Positions 7,957 through 17,356 are shown, counted from the stretch's first letter. The stretch is 64,000 nucleotides of DNA from Robinsoniella peoriensis (GCF_042680125.1 NZ_JBHTNY010000026.1), one strand, 5' to 3'. The notes: generated from the sequence alone by a model not told the origin. A program made the numbers and translations.

Positions 7957-8764
7957 GAAAAAAGTTATTCTCATTACTGTAGTGCTGTTTCTTCTGTCAT
8001 TTGTTACAGTATTTCCATTTTACATCATGATTACGATGGGCACGAAATCCACAGAAGAACTCTTTCGAGGCATTTCTCTGATCCCGGGTACGCATTTACT
8101 TGATAATATTAAGACGATTGCAAGCGGAACGTTTCTGCGCTTTTACATAAACAGTTTGGTGGTTTCCTTTTCCGCCATGGGCATTGGTGCATTGACCAGC
8201 TCCATGGCAGGGTTCGCACTTTCTAAATATGATTTTAAATACCGGAAAATAATTATGAACATCATTCTCTTTTCCATGATGATACCAGGGCAGATCAGCC
8301 TGATTGCCTATATAATGGAAATGCGAACCTTTGGCTTACTGGATACACTATGGCCGCTGATTATTCAATTTTCCGCAAATGCTTTTGGCGTTTACTGGAT
8401 GAAGCAGAGCATGGATGGAGGTATCCCGGACGAAGTTATGGAGAGTGCCCGCATCGACGGCGCATCCGAGCCCCGGATCTTTTTCTCCATTGCAATGCCT
8501 TTTGTTAAGGCACCTCTGGTGACCATTTTATTATTACTGTTCTTATGGTCCTGGAACAATTACCTGGTACCGCTCATTGCCATTAACGATCCGAATATGT
8601 ATACCGTACCTCTTGGCCTTGCTATGTTAAATGGGCTTCACAAGACGAATTATGCAGCAAAGATACTGGCACTGAGTTTTGGAACCATACCGCTTGTGAT
8701 TATGTTTATCTTCGGATCAAAATATTTTATCAAAGGATTAACGGCAGGAGCAGTAAAGGGCTAG
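7949..8764 (+). CDS. Sugar ABC transporter permease (MalG/UgpE type)
   Basis: About 271 residues with six predicted helices, and the EAA motif DEVMESARIDGAS...IAMPFVKAP. It ends in the typical FIKGLTAGAVKG. The ATG at 7949 is chosen because AAGGAGG lies 6 bases upstream; the ATG at 7943 would touch the ribosome binding site. It pairs with the upstream permease to form the membrane channel. Its stop codon TAG is the first three bases of a 164-bp palindromic repeat, which separates it from the URO-D-like gene. Confidence 0.93.
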   Translation: MNKKKVILITVVLFLLSFVTVFPFYIMITMGTKSTEELFRGISLIPGTHLLDNIKTIASGTFLRFYINSLVVSFSAMGIGALTSSMAGFALSKYDFKYRKIIMNIILFSMMIPGQISLIAYIMEMRTFGLLDTLWPLIIQFSANAFGVYWMKQSMDGGIPDEVMESARIDGASEPRIFFSIAMPFVKAPLVTILLLLFLWSWNNYLVPLIAINDPNMYTVPLGLAMLNGLHKTNYAAKILALSFGTIPLVIMFIFGSKYFIKGLTAGAVKG

Positions 8765-8925
8765 AGCGTGTTTGAAAATTCATTCCCGCCATCTGTACGC
8801 CCCACTTTGCGGTATATTTGCCCCGAATTCAGGTTACGTAGCCCGCTGCGCGCCCTTCATCCGGGACAAATCTCCCACAAACTGTGACGTACATCTGCCA
8901 GAAAGCAATTTTAAAACACGCTCTA
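8762..8925. repeat. 164-bp palindromic repeat element, copy 2 (full)
   Basis: Same length and orientation as the copy at 4245-4408 and about 90 percent identical by eye. The ends are TAGAGCGTGTTTGAAAATT and AATTTTAAAACACGCTCTA. It follows the permease coding region directly and lies inside the presumed operon, so the long hairpin could affect transcript stability or downstream expression. Confidence 0.85.
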
Positions 8926-8972
8926 GTCAGCATAAGGTCATACAGATATCAGAAAAATTTGGAGGAATATAA

Positions 8973-10013
8973 ATGAAAAGACATTTATTAAGAGATGAAG
9001 TAGCAGCAGTGATTGAACGCAGGGAAGCAGCCCGGGGAATTCCCACTTTTCTATGCAAATGGTGGGGAGATGGAACCGAAGAAAAGTATGGACAGGAACT
9101 GCAGGATGTGGCGTCCAGATATCCGGATGACATCTTTGATGCATGGGTAACCATGCCGGGAAGTGTAGAGAGTACCACCGACAATCCCGAATACCGTTTT
9201 GGATTTAAAGAAAATTATTCAGAGGCTGCTGTTCACAGTATCGGAAAAGACGTGGAGCTTTTAGATGATTGGGATGATTTTGAAGAATTTCTGGCTAGCT
9301 TTCCCGATCCTCATGAGCCGGGTATCTTTGATCATATGGAACAAAATGTAAGTGAAGTAGACGGGCGTTATAAGCTGGGCGGATTCTGGCGCGTATTCCA
9401 TGAACGCTTCTGGACGATCCGGGGCATGGAAAATCTGATGATAGACTATTATGAAGAGATGGACAATCTGAAGATCCTGGGCCAGAGGCTGGTAGATTTC
9501 TATAAAGTAATTGTGGACCGCTACGCAGAGCTTGGGTTTGACGGCATTTTTACTTCCGATGATCTGGGTCATCAAACCGGTCCTATGATGTCACCTCAGG
9601 TGTTTGAAGAATTATATCTGCCTCTTTATAAAGAGCTGATTTCCCATATTCACAGCAAAGGAATGCACTTTTGGCTGCACTCCTGCGGAGATAACAGCCT
9701 TCTTATGGACTATTTGATTGAAGCGGGACTGGATGTCTTTCACCCGGTGCAAAAAGGCTGTATGGACAGAAAAGAGACTGCCGAAAAGTTTGGTGGGAAA
9801 ATCACCTTCCTGTGCGGAATCGACGTACAGCATTTAATGCCGGAAGGATCACCGGATGATGTGAGGGCAGAGATAGGGCAGATGCGGGAAACCTTTGGGC
9901 GTCCTGACGGAGGCATGATGTTTGCCGCCGGAAACGGAATCATGCCGGATACGCCTCTTAAAAATATCAAAGCAATGCTGGAAGCGGTAGTAAGTGACAG
10001 GGAGGATGTTTAG
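8973..10013 (+). CDS. URO-D-like (MtaA/CmuA-type) protein, copy 1
   Basis: 346 residues with the URO-D/methylcobamide:CoM methyltransferase-like TIM barrel. The family-typical zinc/substrate motif HSCGDNSLL is present near residue 233, with a preceding GIFTSDDLGHQTGP segment. This superfamily includes haem-pathway decarboxylases and zinc-dependent methyltransferases. In sugar clusters of Firmicutes it is usually annotated without known function. No corrinoid protein or haem gene is nearby, so neither classic role is supported. GGAGG stands 7 bases before the ATG. The stop abuts the next start (10014), so it is co-translated with the ADP-ribosylglycohydrolase. Confidence 0.82.
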   Translation: MKRHLLRDEVAAVIERREAARGIPTFLCKWWGDGTEEKYGQELQDVASRYPDDIFDAWVTMPGSVESTTDNPEYRFGFKENYSEAAVHSIGKDVELLDDWDDFEEFLASFPDPHEPGIFDHMEQNVSEVDGRYKLGGFWRVFHERFWTIRGMENLMIDYYEEMDNLKILGQRLVDFYKVIVDRYAELGFDGIFTSDDLGHQTGPMMSPQVFEELYLPLYKELISHIHSKGMHFWLHSCGDNSLLMDYLIEAGLDVFHPVQKGCMDRKETAEKFGGKITFLCGIDVQHLMPEGSPDDVRAEIGQMRETFGRPDGGMMFAAGNGIMPDTPLKNIKAMLEAVVSDREDV

Positions 10014-11408
10014 ATGCTAAAAGAGATGCAGTGGGTATCCTATGCAGATAACTTAGGCGTAGAGATACGGCAATGTGAAACAGAAGGAAAAGATATCACC
10101 GGATATTATGAAAAAGCAGTTTGGCTTAAGAGTCAGGGACTTCCCTTCGAAGTAGCAGAAATAGAAGCGCTGAAACTACATGATGAACTGGCGGGTCTGC
10201 CCATAAAAGAAGATTTTGGATTTGTGGAGCCATCCGGACTTTCGGAAATACGTAAGGAGTGCGAATCTGCACCGACTCTGCCGGCGTATCATGCAAATAG
10301 AGAAGAAGCTTATGACAAAATATATGGTGCATGGCTTGGGAGATGCTGCGGCTGCCTGCTGGGACAGCCCATTGAAGGCTATGACCGGGGCTACATTGTG
10401 GGGCTGCTGAAAGATACGGGCAATTATCCCATATCCTACTATATTTCCTCTGATATCTCCAGGGAACTTCGGGAGAAATATGAGATAGTGGATGAAGGGA
10501 AGATCTATGGGAGCACCACCGTAAACTGGATCAATAATGTAAACTACATGCCGGAGGATGATGATACAAATTATACGCTGATTGCCCTTAAGGTGATGGA
10601 AGAAAAGGGATATGATTTTACGCCGGAGGATGTGGCGGAAATCTGGTTGGACTGCCTGCCCTATGGACATGTTTGCTCCGCAGAGCGGATCGCCTACCGA
10701 AACTTTGTAAGTGTTATGGCACCTCCGGAATCGGCATCTTATCATAATCCCTACCGGGAATGGATTGGAGCCCAGATCCGCGCCGACCTGTTTGGCTATG
10801 TGACACCGGGGGATCCGGCATATGGCGCAGAGCTGGCATTCAGGGATGCATCCATTTCTCACACTAAGAATGGAATTTATGGTGAAATGTTTGTTGCAGC
10901 CATGCTGTCTGCAGCAGCCGTAAGCGATGATATAGAAGAAATTATCCGCGCCGGTATGGCGCAGATACCCAGACGGTCCAGACTCTACGCGAAGATTATG
11001 GAAACACTGGATAACCGCCTTAAATATACCAATTGGGAACAGGCGATTGATGCCGTGCATGAGGAATACGATGAGGACAGCACCCAGGATGAGAAGCATA
11101 TCAGCTTTGACTGGTGCCACACCATATCCAATGCAGTGATTGTAACCATTGCCCTTTTGTATGGAAACGGTTCGTTGGAAGAATCCATAGGAATTGCAGT
11201 TGCTGCGGGATTTGACACTGACTGCAATGGAGCAACCGTAGGTTCTGTGATTGGTATGATAAACGGGGCAAAGAAGCTTCCTGGGAAATGGACTGCACCG
11301 CTTAATGATCGGATCAAATCGGGTGTAGACGGAATGGGACTGGTAAAAATCTCGGAAATTGCAGCCAGAACCTTGGCTGTGATGGAGAAAAACAAAGAAA
11401 AGGAGTGA
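10014..11408 (+). CDS. ADP-ribosylglycohydrolase family protein
   Basis: 464 residues. After an N-terminal extension of about 95 residues comes an ADP-ribosylglycohydrolase domain: AYDKIYGAWLGRCCGCLLG, the acidic metal site EDDDTNYTLIAL near residue 180, and the second metal site GFDTDCNGATVGSVIGM near residue 400. These Asp clusters bind two Mg2+ ions that activate water against an N- or O-glycosidic ribose bond. Together with the nucleoside hydrolase, it suggests that ribosyl-type linkages are handled by this cluster (inference). Start at 10014 with GGGAGG 8 bases upstream. Confidence 0.87.
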   Translation: MLKEMQWVSYADNLGVEIRQCETEGKDITGYYEKAVWLKSQGLPFEVAEIEALKLHDELAGLPIKEDFGFVEPSGLSEIRKECESAPTLPAYHANREEAYDKIYGAWLGRCCGCLLGQPIEGYDRGYIVGLLKDTGNYPISYYISSDISRELREKYEIVDEGKIYGSTTVNWINNVNYMPEDDDTNYTLIALKVMEEKGYDFTPEDVAEIWLDCLPYGHVCSAERIAYRNFVSVMAPPESASYHNPYREWIGAQIRADLFGYVTPGDPAYGAELAFRDASISHTKNGIYGEMFVAAMLSAAAVSDDIEEIIRAGMAQIPRRSRLYAKIMETLDNRLKYTNWEQAIDAVHEEYDEDSTQDEKHISFDWCHTISNAVIVTIALLYGNGSLEESIGIAVAAGFDTDCNGATVGSVIGMINGAKKLPGKWTAPLNDRIKSGVDGMGLVKISEIAARTLAVMEKNKEKE

Positions 11409-11415
11409 CCGATAA

Positions 11416-13728
11416 ATGGAACTAAATATCAAAAGCATTCTGGAACAGATGACATTAGAGGAAAAAGCAAGCATGTGTTCCGGTGAGGACATTTGGCAGC
11501 TGAAAGTGATTGAGCGGTTAAACATTCCAAGGATTCGCCTGTGCGACGGACCCAGCGGACTTCGGCTTCAAAACGATGCAGACAACCATCTGGGTGTAAA
11601 TGCCAGTGAAGAGATGGTGTGCTACCCGGCAGGAAGTGCTGCCGCGTCCAGCTTTGACAGGGAACTGATGAAGGAACAGGGAAGTGCTCTGGGAGAAGAG
11701 TGCCAGGCATCTAATATCGCGGTGGTTCTGGGCCCGGCTTTTAATATCAAGAGAAGCCCCCTTTGCGGGCGGAACTTTGAATACCTGTCGGAAGATCCAT
11801 TTCTGGCGGGGGAAATGGCGGCAGCACAGATCAAAGGAATTCAAAGTCAGAATGTTGGCGCCTGTGTGAAGCATTTTGCCTGTAACAATCAGGAAGACTG
11901 GCGGATGTGGACGGACTCACAGGTGGATACCAGAACCCTGAGGGAAATATACCTTGCAGCCTTTGAGCGTGCCATTAAGGAGGCAAAGCCCTGGGCAGTT
12001 ATGTGCAGCTACAACCGTCTGAATGGTGTTTATACAAGTGAACATCCCTGGCTCTTAACGGAAGTGCTTCGCAGCGAATGGGGATTTGAGGGACTGGTGA
12101 TGAGCGACTGGGGTGCGGTAAGCGACCGGACAGCAGCCCTAAAAGCCGGACTGGATCTGGAAATGCCGGGGGGCAATAAGGACACGGATGCACAGATTGC
12201 AGCAGCAGTAAGCAGCAATGAGCTTAAGGAGCAGGTGCTGGATCAGGCAGTGGAACGGATTCTGACGATGATTTACCGCTATGCCAAAGGCAGAAACGGC
12301 ATCGATACATATGACCGGGAGGCCCATCATGATCTGGCAGTGAAAATGGCACAGGAATCAGCAGTACTTTTAAAAAATGATAATCATATCCTTCCTCTTT
12401 CCAGGGAGTCAAAGACAGCCTTTATCGGGGAGTTTGCGAAAAAACCCCGTTTTCTGGGCGGTGGTAGTGCCTGTGTGAAACCATTTAAGATCAGTAATGC
12501 TCTGGATGAGGCAGCGGAATTTGCACAGATCACTTATGCACCCGGATTTTACGCCGAGAGCGATGAGAAGAATCCCGAGTGGTTAAAAGAAGCGGTTCAC
12601 GCTGCAAGAGAGGCAGAAACTGTGGTAATCTTTGCAGGACTGCCTGATTCCTATGAAAGTGAATGCTGGGACCGCCATCATATGAGACTGCCCGATTGCC
12701 AGAATGAACTGATTATGGCTGTCTGTGAAGTCCAGAAAAATGTGGTTGTAGTGCTTCACAATGGCTCACCTGTTGAAATGCCGTGGATTAACAGCGTTAG
12801 CGCAGTCCTTGAGATGCATACTGCCGGCCAGGGGGTGGGAGCAGCAGCAGTAAATCTGTTATACGGAAAAGGAAATCCCTGTGGTAAATTAGCTGAGACT
12901 ATGCCCATGAAATTAGAGGATAATCCCTCCTATTTAAATTTCCCTGGGGATGGAAATACAGTAGAATACCGGGAAGGCATATACGTGGGCTACCGCTATT
13001 ACGATAAGAAGAAGATGGAAGTACTGTATCCCTTTGGACATGGCCTTTCTTACACGACCTTTGCGTACAGCAGCCTGCATCTGGATAAAAGTGTGGTTAA
13101 GGACAGTGAAACCGTAACCGTCAGCGTGAATATCACCAATACGGGAAAACGTCAGGGCAAAGAAACCGTTCAGCTCTATGTGTCCGATGCCACAGGAACC
13201 TTCGGGCGTCCTAAGCGGGAACTGAAAGGATTTGAAAAAATTGACCTCTCTCCCGGTGAAACGAAGACTGTCTGCTTTGTTCTGGATAAGCGCAGCTTTG
13301 CCTGGTATTGTACCGATATTCAGGACTGGTACTGCAGCAGTGGGATTTACAAAATTCAAATCGGTGCTTCCTCAAGGGATATGAGGCTGGAGACGGAAAT
13401 TGAGCTTGTATCCAGTGTAAAACTGCCACAGAAAATTACGATGAATACCCTGATGAGTACGGTCTTTCAGTATCCCCAATTGGCAGAAGAGACAAAAAGA
13501 AGTCTTCGGGCATCCTCACCTAAGGTGGAGCAGTTTATGAGCGGTGAAGATGAAACCTCTGTATACCTGCGGGAGGAATTGATGGAGCTTCCGTTTCATG
13601 CCATCCGAGGACTGTACGAAACACCACAGAGAGATTTGGATAAGCTGATTGACAGGCTGAACCAAATGCTCAATTCACCAAACCAGATACCGGCAGGAGC
13701 ACAAGATGCGAAAGCCACAAAAGCATAA
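11416..13728 (+). CDS. Glycoside hydrolase family 3 enzyme (beta-glucosidase-like)
   Basis: 770 residues, no signal peptide, so the enzyme is cytoplasmic. The order is an N-terminal GH3 TIM barrel (LCDGPSGLR, substrate-binding KHFACNNQE, catalytic nucleophile Asp231 in LVMSDWGAVSDR), then the alpha/beta sandwich GH3_C domain (PLSRESKTAFIGEFA, then the acid/base region around residues 400-450), then an Fn3-like domain (GKETVQLYVSD, GFEKIDLSPGET). An extra helical tail of about 90 residues follows. It probably releases a terminal beta-linked sugar from the imported compound. Eight bases separate it from the previous gene, consistent with one operon. Confidence 0.93.
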   Translation: MELNIKSILEQMTLEEKASMCSGEDIWQLKVIERLNIPRIRLCDGPSGLRLQNDADNHLGVNASEEMVCYPAGSAAASSFDRELMKEQGSALGEECQASNIAVVLGPAFNIKRSPLCGRNFEYLSEDPFLAGEMAAAQIKGIQSQNVGACVKHFACNNQEDWRMWTDSQVDTRTLREIYLAAFERAIKEAKPWAVMCSYNRLNGVYTSEHPWLLTEVLRSEWGFEGLVMSDWGAVSDRTAALKAGLDLEMPGGNKDTDAQIAAAVSSNELKEQVLDQAVERILTMIYRYAKGRNGIDTYDREAHHDLAVKMAQESAVLLKNDNHILPLSRESKTAFIGEFAKKPRFLGGGSACVKPFKISNALDEAAEFAQITYAPGFYAESDEKNPEWLKEAVHAAREAETVVIFAGLPDSYESECWDRHHMRLPDCQNELIMAVCEVQKNVVVVLHNGSPVEMPWINSVSAVLEMHTAGQGVGAAAVNLLYGKGNPCGKLAETMPMKLEDNPSYLNFPGDGNTVEYREGIYVGYRYYDKKKMEVLYPFGHGLSYTTFAYSSLHLDKSVVKDSETVTVSVNITNTGKRQGKETVQLYVSDATGTFGRPKRELKGFEKIDLSPGETKTVCFVLDKRSFAWYCTDIQDWYCSSGIYKIQIGASSRDMRLETEIELVSSVKLPQKITMNTLMSTVFQYPQLAEETKRSLRASSPKVEQFMSGEDETSVYLREELMELPFHAIRGLYETPQRDLDKLIDRLNQMLNSPNQIPAGAQDAKATKA

Positions 13729-13740
13729 ACGGGAGGAATC

Positions 13741-14691
13741 ATGAACAGAGATCAAAAAGCAGGGAATAAGCAGATGCTGGGCAGTGTTATGCTTCTGATT
13801 ATGGCTTTCATCTGGGGCACCTCTTTTGTCTTTCAGAAAATGGCGCTCAATGCAGATATCAGTGCAGCTGCCCTGATGTTTGGACGGTTTTTCATAGCAG
13901 CGGTGTTATGGGGAATCTTTGGCGCCAGGAAAATAAAGTCCAACTATCGGAAGGGGCAATGGAAAACAGGGGTTTTGCTTGGAACTATGTTTTTTGGGGC
14001 GAATCTTGCACAAATTCTTGGCCTGCAAAGCACCACTCCGGGAAACAATGCATTTATTTCCAGTGCGAATGTAGTATTTGTCCCATTTGTCTGCTGGATT
14101 GTTACGAAGAAACGTCCCAAGGCGGTGCTGATCCTGTGTGCACTTCTTAGTTTTGTGGGAATCGGCGTTCTATCAGTCAATCCCGGCAACCAGTTCTTAT
14201 TTGCACCCGGGGATGTTCTGACCCTGATCGGAGCGGTACTATTTGCGGCACATATTGTTGCTGTGGGAGAAACCGCTCCCCATATCCATGTCAGTGTCCT
14301 GGCATTTATGCAGTTTTCGGTCATCGCCGCCCTGTCTTTTGTGTTTTTGCTGATAGAGGGAAACGGACTGACGGGATTTGGCAGTGCAGAAGGAATAACG
14401 GCAATGCTTTATCTGGGGGTACTGGCTACCGGTGTAGGGCTGACGGTGCAGATGATTGGACAAAAATATGTACCGCCCGCAATGGTGGGCATTATCGTTT
14501 CAACAGAGTCCCTGTTTGGATCCATTCTTTCAGTTGTGATTGGATATGACAAGTTAAGTACAGGGCTTTTGCTGGGTGGAGGAATCATGTTTGGTTCCAT
14601 ACTGCTGGCAAACATATGGCAGTATTTCCAGGATGCCCGTCAAAAGAAGAGGGAAAACGGGAATGGAATTATGCAGATTAAGGAGGGCTGA
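13741..14691 (+). CDS. EamA/DMT family transporter
   Basis: 316 residues with ten predicted membrane helices in two EamA repeats (first helix around LLIMAFIWGTSFVFQKMAL, second repeat from about FAPGDVLTLIGAVLFAAH). DMT proteins move small metabolites, often in export. Within this cluster it could expel the aglycone or another by-product of catabolism (inference). GGGAGG lies 5-6 bases before the ATG, and only 12 bases separate it from the GH3 gene. Confidence 0.88.
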   Translation: MNRDQKAGNKQMLGSVMLLIMAFIWGTSFVFQKMALNADISAAALMFGRFFIAAVLWGIFGARKIKSNYRKGQWKTGVLLGTMFFGANLAQILGLQSTTPGNNAFISSANVVFVPFVCWIVTKKRPKAVLILCALLSFVGIGVLSVNPGNQFLFAPGDVLTLIGAVLFAAHIVAVGETAPHIHVSVLAFMQFSVIAALSFVFLLIEGNGLTGFGSAEGITAMLYLGVLATGVGLTVQMIGQKYVPPAMVGIIVSTESLFGSILSVVIGYDKLSTGLLLGGGIMFGSILLANIWQYFQDARQKKRENGNGIMQIKEG

Positions 14692-14694
14692 AGG

Positions 14695-15786
14695 ATGGAA
14701 TTAAATAGTAAGGAACGATGGCTTAGAACCTTGGATTTAGAGGAAACAGACCGCCTGGTATTCTGGCCGAAGATATTTGACGGCAGCTATATGAGAGCGC
14801 AGCAGGAACCTTTTAAAAGCATGTCAGTCCGGGAAGTCCATGACTATGCGGGGACGGATATACAGATTTATCTGCCGCCCTGTGTGAAATTACGTAATCA
14901 TGACTGCTCCTGTCAGGAAGTTGTAGAGAATGGAAGGATGATCCGCAGTTTTACCACACCCATTGGCACCTTAGAGGGAATTCTTCTTTATGATGCCTCC
15001 ACAGATTCCTATCATCCTCATAAGCAGATTGTGGAAAACGAAAAGGACATTGAAATTCTGACCAGATATTTTCAGGATATTACCGCAGAGCCGGACATGG
15101 AGGCAGTCAGAGCCGGTCAGGAACAATATGAAATCCTTGGTGACCGGGGATTATGTGTATCCAACATCAGTGAATCACCGCTGATGGACTTTGTGGAGTG
15201 GTATTCCGGTATTGAAAATGGACAGTATCTTCTGTTTGATTATGAGGAGGAGCTTCGGGAGCTGTTTGCACAAATGCAGCGGGTAAACGTGGAAAGTACA
15301 GGTATCATGTGTGAGTACAGTCCGGCGGATGTTCTTTATTTTACTGAAAATACATCGACTTCAATCATTAGCCCCAGCCAGTTTGACGCGTATTGCCATG
15401 GACATTTAATGGAATATGCAGACTTGTGCAGAGGGTATGACAAAAGGCTTGTGTTCCATATGTGCGGACATCTGCAGGCGGTTTTGCCGCTGCTTGGGGA
15501 CATACCCTTTACCGGGATCGAAGCCCTTAGCACACCGCCCATCGGAAATACTGATTTTTTTAAGGTCCGCAGTTATTTGCCGGATAAGGCACTGATCGGA
15601 GGCAGTAACTGTCTGACTTGGTTAAAACCAGCGGCGGAGATTAAAAAAGAGCTTGCGGGATATCTGGCTGATATGGAGAGCTATCTCGGGCTGGTGGTGG
15701 GTACCGGAGGCATTATTCCACCGGGCTGTACACCGGATACTTTAAAGGAAATCCGTGAGTTTTTATTTGCACTGCCAATGAAATAA
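14695..15786 (+). CDS. URO-D-like (MtaA/CmuA-type) protein, copy 2
   Basis: 363 residues, the same superfamily as the protein at 8973-10013 but clearly divergent from it. The metal-site motif is HMCGHLQAVLPLLG, followed by IEALSTPPIGN and a C-terminal GGIIPPGCTPDTL. Having two paralogues in one operon argues for two related steps or a heterodimer acting on the same substrate (inference). It starts 3 bases after the transporter, with AAGGAGGG upstream of the ATG. Whether it decarboxylates, transfers methyl groups or does something else cannot be read from the sequence. Confidence 0.8.
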   Translation: MELNSKERWLRTLDLEETDRLVFWPKIFDGSYMRAQQEPFKSMSVREVHDYAGTDIQIYLPPCVKLRNHDCSCQEVVENGRMIRSFTTPIGTLEGILLYDASTDSYHPHKQIVENEKDIEILTRYFQDITAEPDMEAVRAGQEQYEILGDRGLCVSNISESPLMDFVEWYSGIENGQYLLFDYEEELRELFAQMQRVNVESTGIMCEYSPADVLYFTENTSTSIISPSQFDAYCHGHLMEYADLCRGYDKRLVFHMCGHLQAVLPLLGDIPFTGIEALSTPPIGNTDFFKVRSYLPDKALIGGSNCLTWLKPAAEIKKELAGYLADMESYLGLVVGTGGIIPPGCTPDTLKEIREFLFALPMK

Positions 15787-15799
15787 CAGGAGGAATACT

Positions 15800-17257
15800 A
15801 TGCGGGCAATTATGGTTATGTTTGATTCCCTGAACCGGAATCTGTTATCACCCTACGGCTGCGACTGGACACACACGCCTAATTTTCAGCGTCTGGCAAA
15901 GAAGACAGTGGTTTTTGATCATGCATACGCCGGGAGCCTCCCGTGCATGCCGGCGAGGCGTGAATTACATACAGGCAGATACAACTTTCTTCATCGCAGT
16001 TGGGGTCCAATTGAACCTTATGACGATTCCATGCCGGAACGGTTGCAGCAAAACGGCATTTATACACATTTGATAAGTGACCATCAGCATTATTGGGAGG
16101 ACGGCGGCTGTACTTACCACCACCGTTATCATACCTGGGAAATGGTGCGCGGGCAGGAAGGTGACCGGTGGAAAGGTGTTGTGAAAGAACCGTTGATTCC
16201 GGACCACTTAGGGCAGGCGTGGGTCCAGGATGTTATCAACCGCAGCTATGTCCATACCGAGGAAGAGCATCCCCAGTCCAGAGTGTTTAAGCTGGGTCTG
16301 GAATTTCTGGAAAAAAACCAGGCAGAGGACAACTGGTTCCTGCACCTGGAGACCTTTGACCCCCACGAGCCTTTCTTCGCTATGGAAAAATACAAAAAAT
16401 ACTATCCCCATGATTATAAGGGTCCGCAGTTTGACTGGCCTTCTTACGGTGAGGTTACGGAAGAACCGGAACAAGTGAAGCACTGCCGCTATGAATACGC
16501 AGCTTTGCTTACTATGTGTGATGCCTGGCTTGGAAAGATACTGGACTTTATGGATGAACATGATATGTGGAAAGATACCATGCTTATTGTCAATACCGAC
16601 CATGGCTACCTTTTGGGGGAACATGACTGCTGGGCAAAATCGGTACATCCATTTTATGAAGAAATTGCCCATATCCCCCTTTTTCTATGGGATCCGGGAA
16701 GCCAGGTCTGCAATGTCCGAAGAGAGGCACTGGTGCAGACCATTGATATCCCCGCAACCCTGCTTCAGTATTTTCAGACAGAGATTCCAGGAGAGATGGA
16801 GGGCAGGCCCCTGGCAGATACCATTTTAAAGGATACACCGGTTCGGGAGGGCGCATTGTTTGGGATGCATGGGGGACAGATCAATGTGACAGACGGACGT
16901 TTCGTATACATGCGTGACTCTGTGCCAGATAATAAACCACTGTATGAATATACCCAGATGCCCACCCATATGCGAAGTTTCTTCTCCAGGGAAGAAATAT
17001 GCACCATGGAGATTTCACCACCTTTTTCCTTTACCAGGGAAATGCCCCTCATGCGGTTTGAGGCTGTCAGGGGGCTGGGTGACGGCCCTCCACGGCACTT
17101 TGGGACAAGACTTTATGATTTGAAGCAGGATCCTTTTCAGAACAGTCCCATAAACGATGAAGAAAAGGAAGCAGAGATGCTTGCTCTGATGATAAGGCTC
17201 ATGGAGAAAAATGATTGTCCCAAAGAACAGTATGTGAGAATGGGAATACAGCGATAA
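15800..17257 (+). CDS. Cys-type sulfatase (alkaline phosphatase superfamily)
   Basis: 485 residues, no signal peptide, so predicted cytoplasmic. Cys49 in PCMPARRELHTGR fits the C-x-P-x-R sulfatase signature, where Cys is converted to formylglycine. N-terminal metal ligands are in VMFDSLNRNLLSPYG and later ones in VNTDHGYLLGEHD. It should hydrolyse a sulfate ester on the imported compound. Activity in an anaerobe needs the radical-SAM maturase anSME, which is not in this window. RBS AGGAGG lies upstream, and the gene continues the operon 13 bases after the URO-D-like gene. Confidence 0.9.
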   Translation: MRAIMVMFDSLNRNLLSPYGCDWTHTPNFQRLAKKTVVFDHAYAGSLPCMPARRELHTGRYNFLHRSWGPIEPYDDSMPERLQQNGIYTHLISDHQHYWEDGGCTYHHRYHTWEMVRGQEGDRWKGVVKEPLIPDHLGQAWVQDVINRSYVHTEEEHPQSRVFKLGLEFLEKNQAEDNWFLHLETFDPHEPFFAMEKYKKYYPHDYKGPQFDWPSYGEVTEEPEQVKHCRYEYAALLTMCDAWLGKILDFMDEHDMWKDTMLIVNTDHGYLLGEHDCWAKSVHPFYEEIAHIPLFLWDPGSQVCNVRREALVQTIDIPATLLQYFQTEIPGEMEGRPLADTILKDTPVREGALFGMHGGQINVTDGRFVYMRDSVPDNKPLYEYTQMPTHMRSFFSREEICTMEISPPFSFTREMPLMRFEAVRGLGDGPPRHFGTRLYDLKQDPFQNSPINDEEKEAEMLALMIRLMEKNDCPKEQYVRMGIQR

Positions 17258-17284
17258 ACAACCGTTACAGAGTGTTTACTGAGA

Positions 17285-17356
17285 TGGAGCGTGTTTTGAA
17301 ATTGCTTCCCGGCAAATGTGTGTAACAGTTTGAGGGAGATTTGACCCGGATGAAGG
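17285..17356. repeat. Half copy of the palindromic repeat element, reversed
   Basis: TGGAGCGTGTTTTGAAATTG through GATTTGACCCGGATGAAGG matches the reverse complement of the right half of the 164-bp element at 8762-8925. Its inner end runs into the ribosome binding site AAGGAG of the next gene. Confidence 0.72.

Noticed and set aside
10176..11525. 449-codon open frame on the minus strand
   Set aside because: It lies fully opposite the ADP-ribosylglycohydrolase gene, has a Cys/His/Ile-rich composition unlike any protein and no ribosome binding site. It is an antisense shadow.
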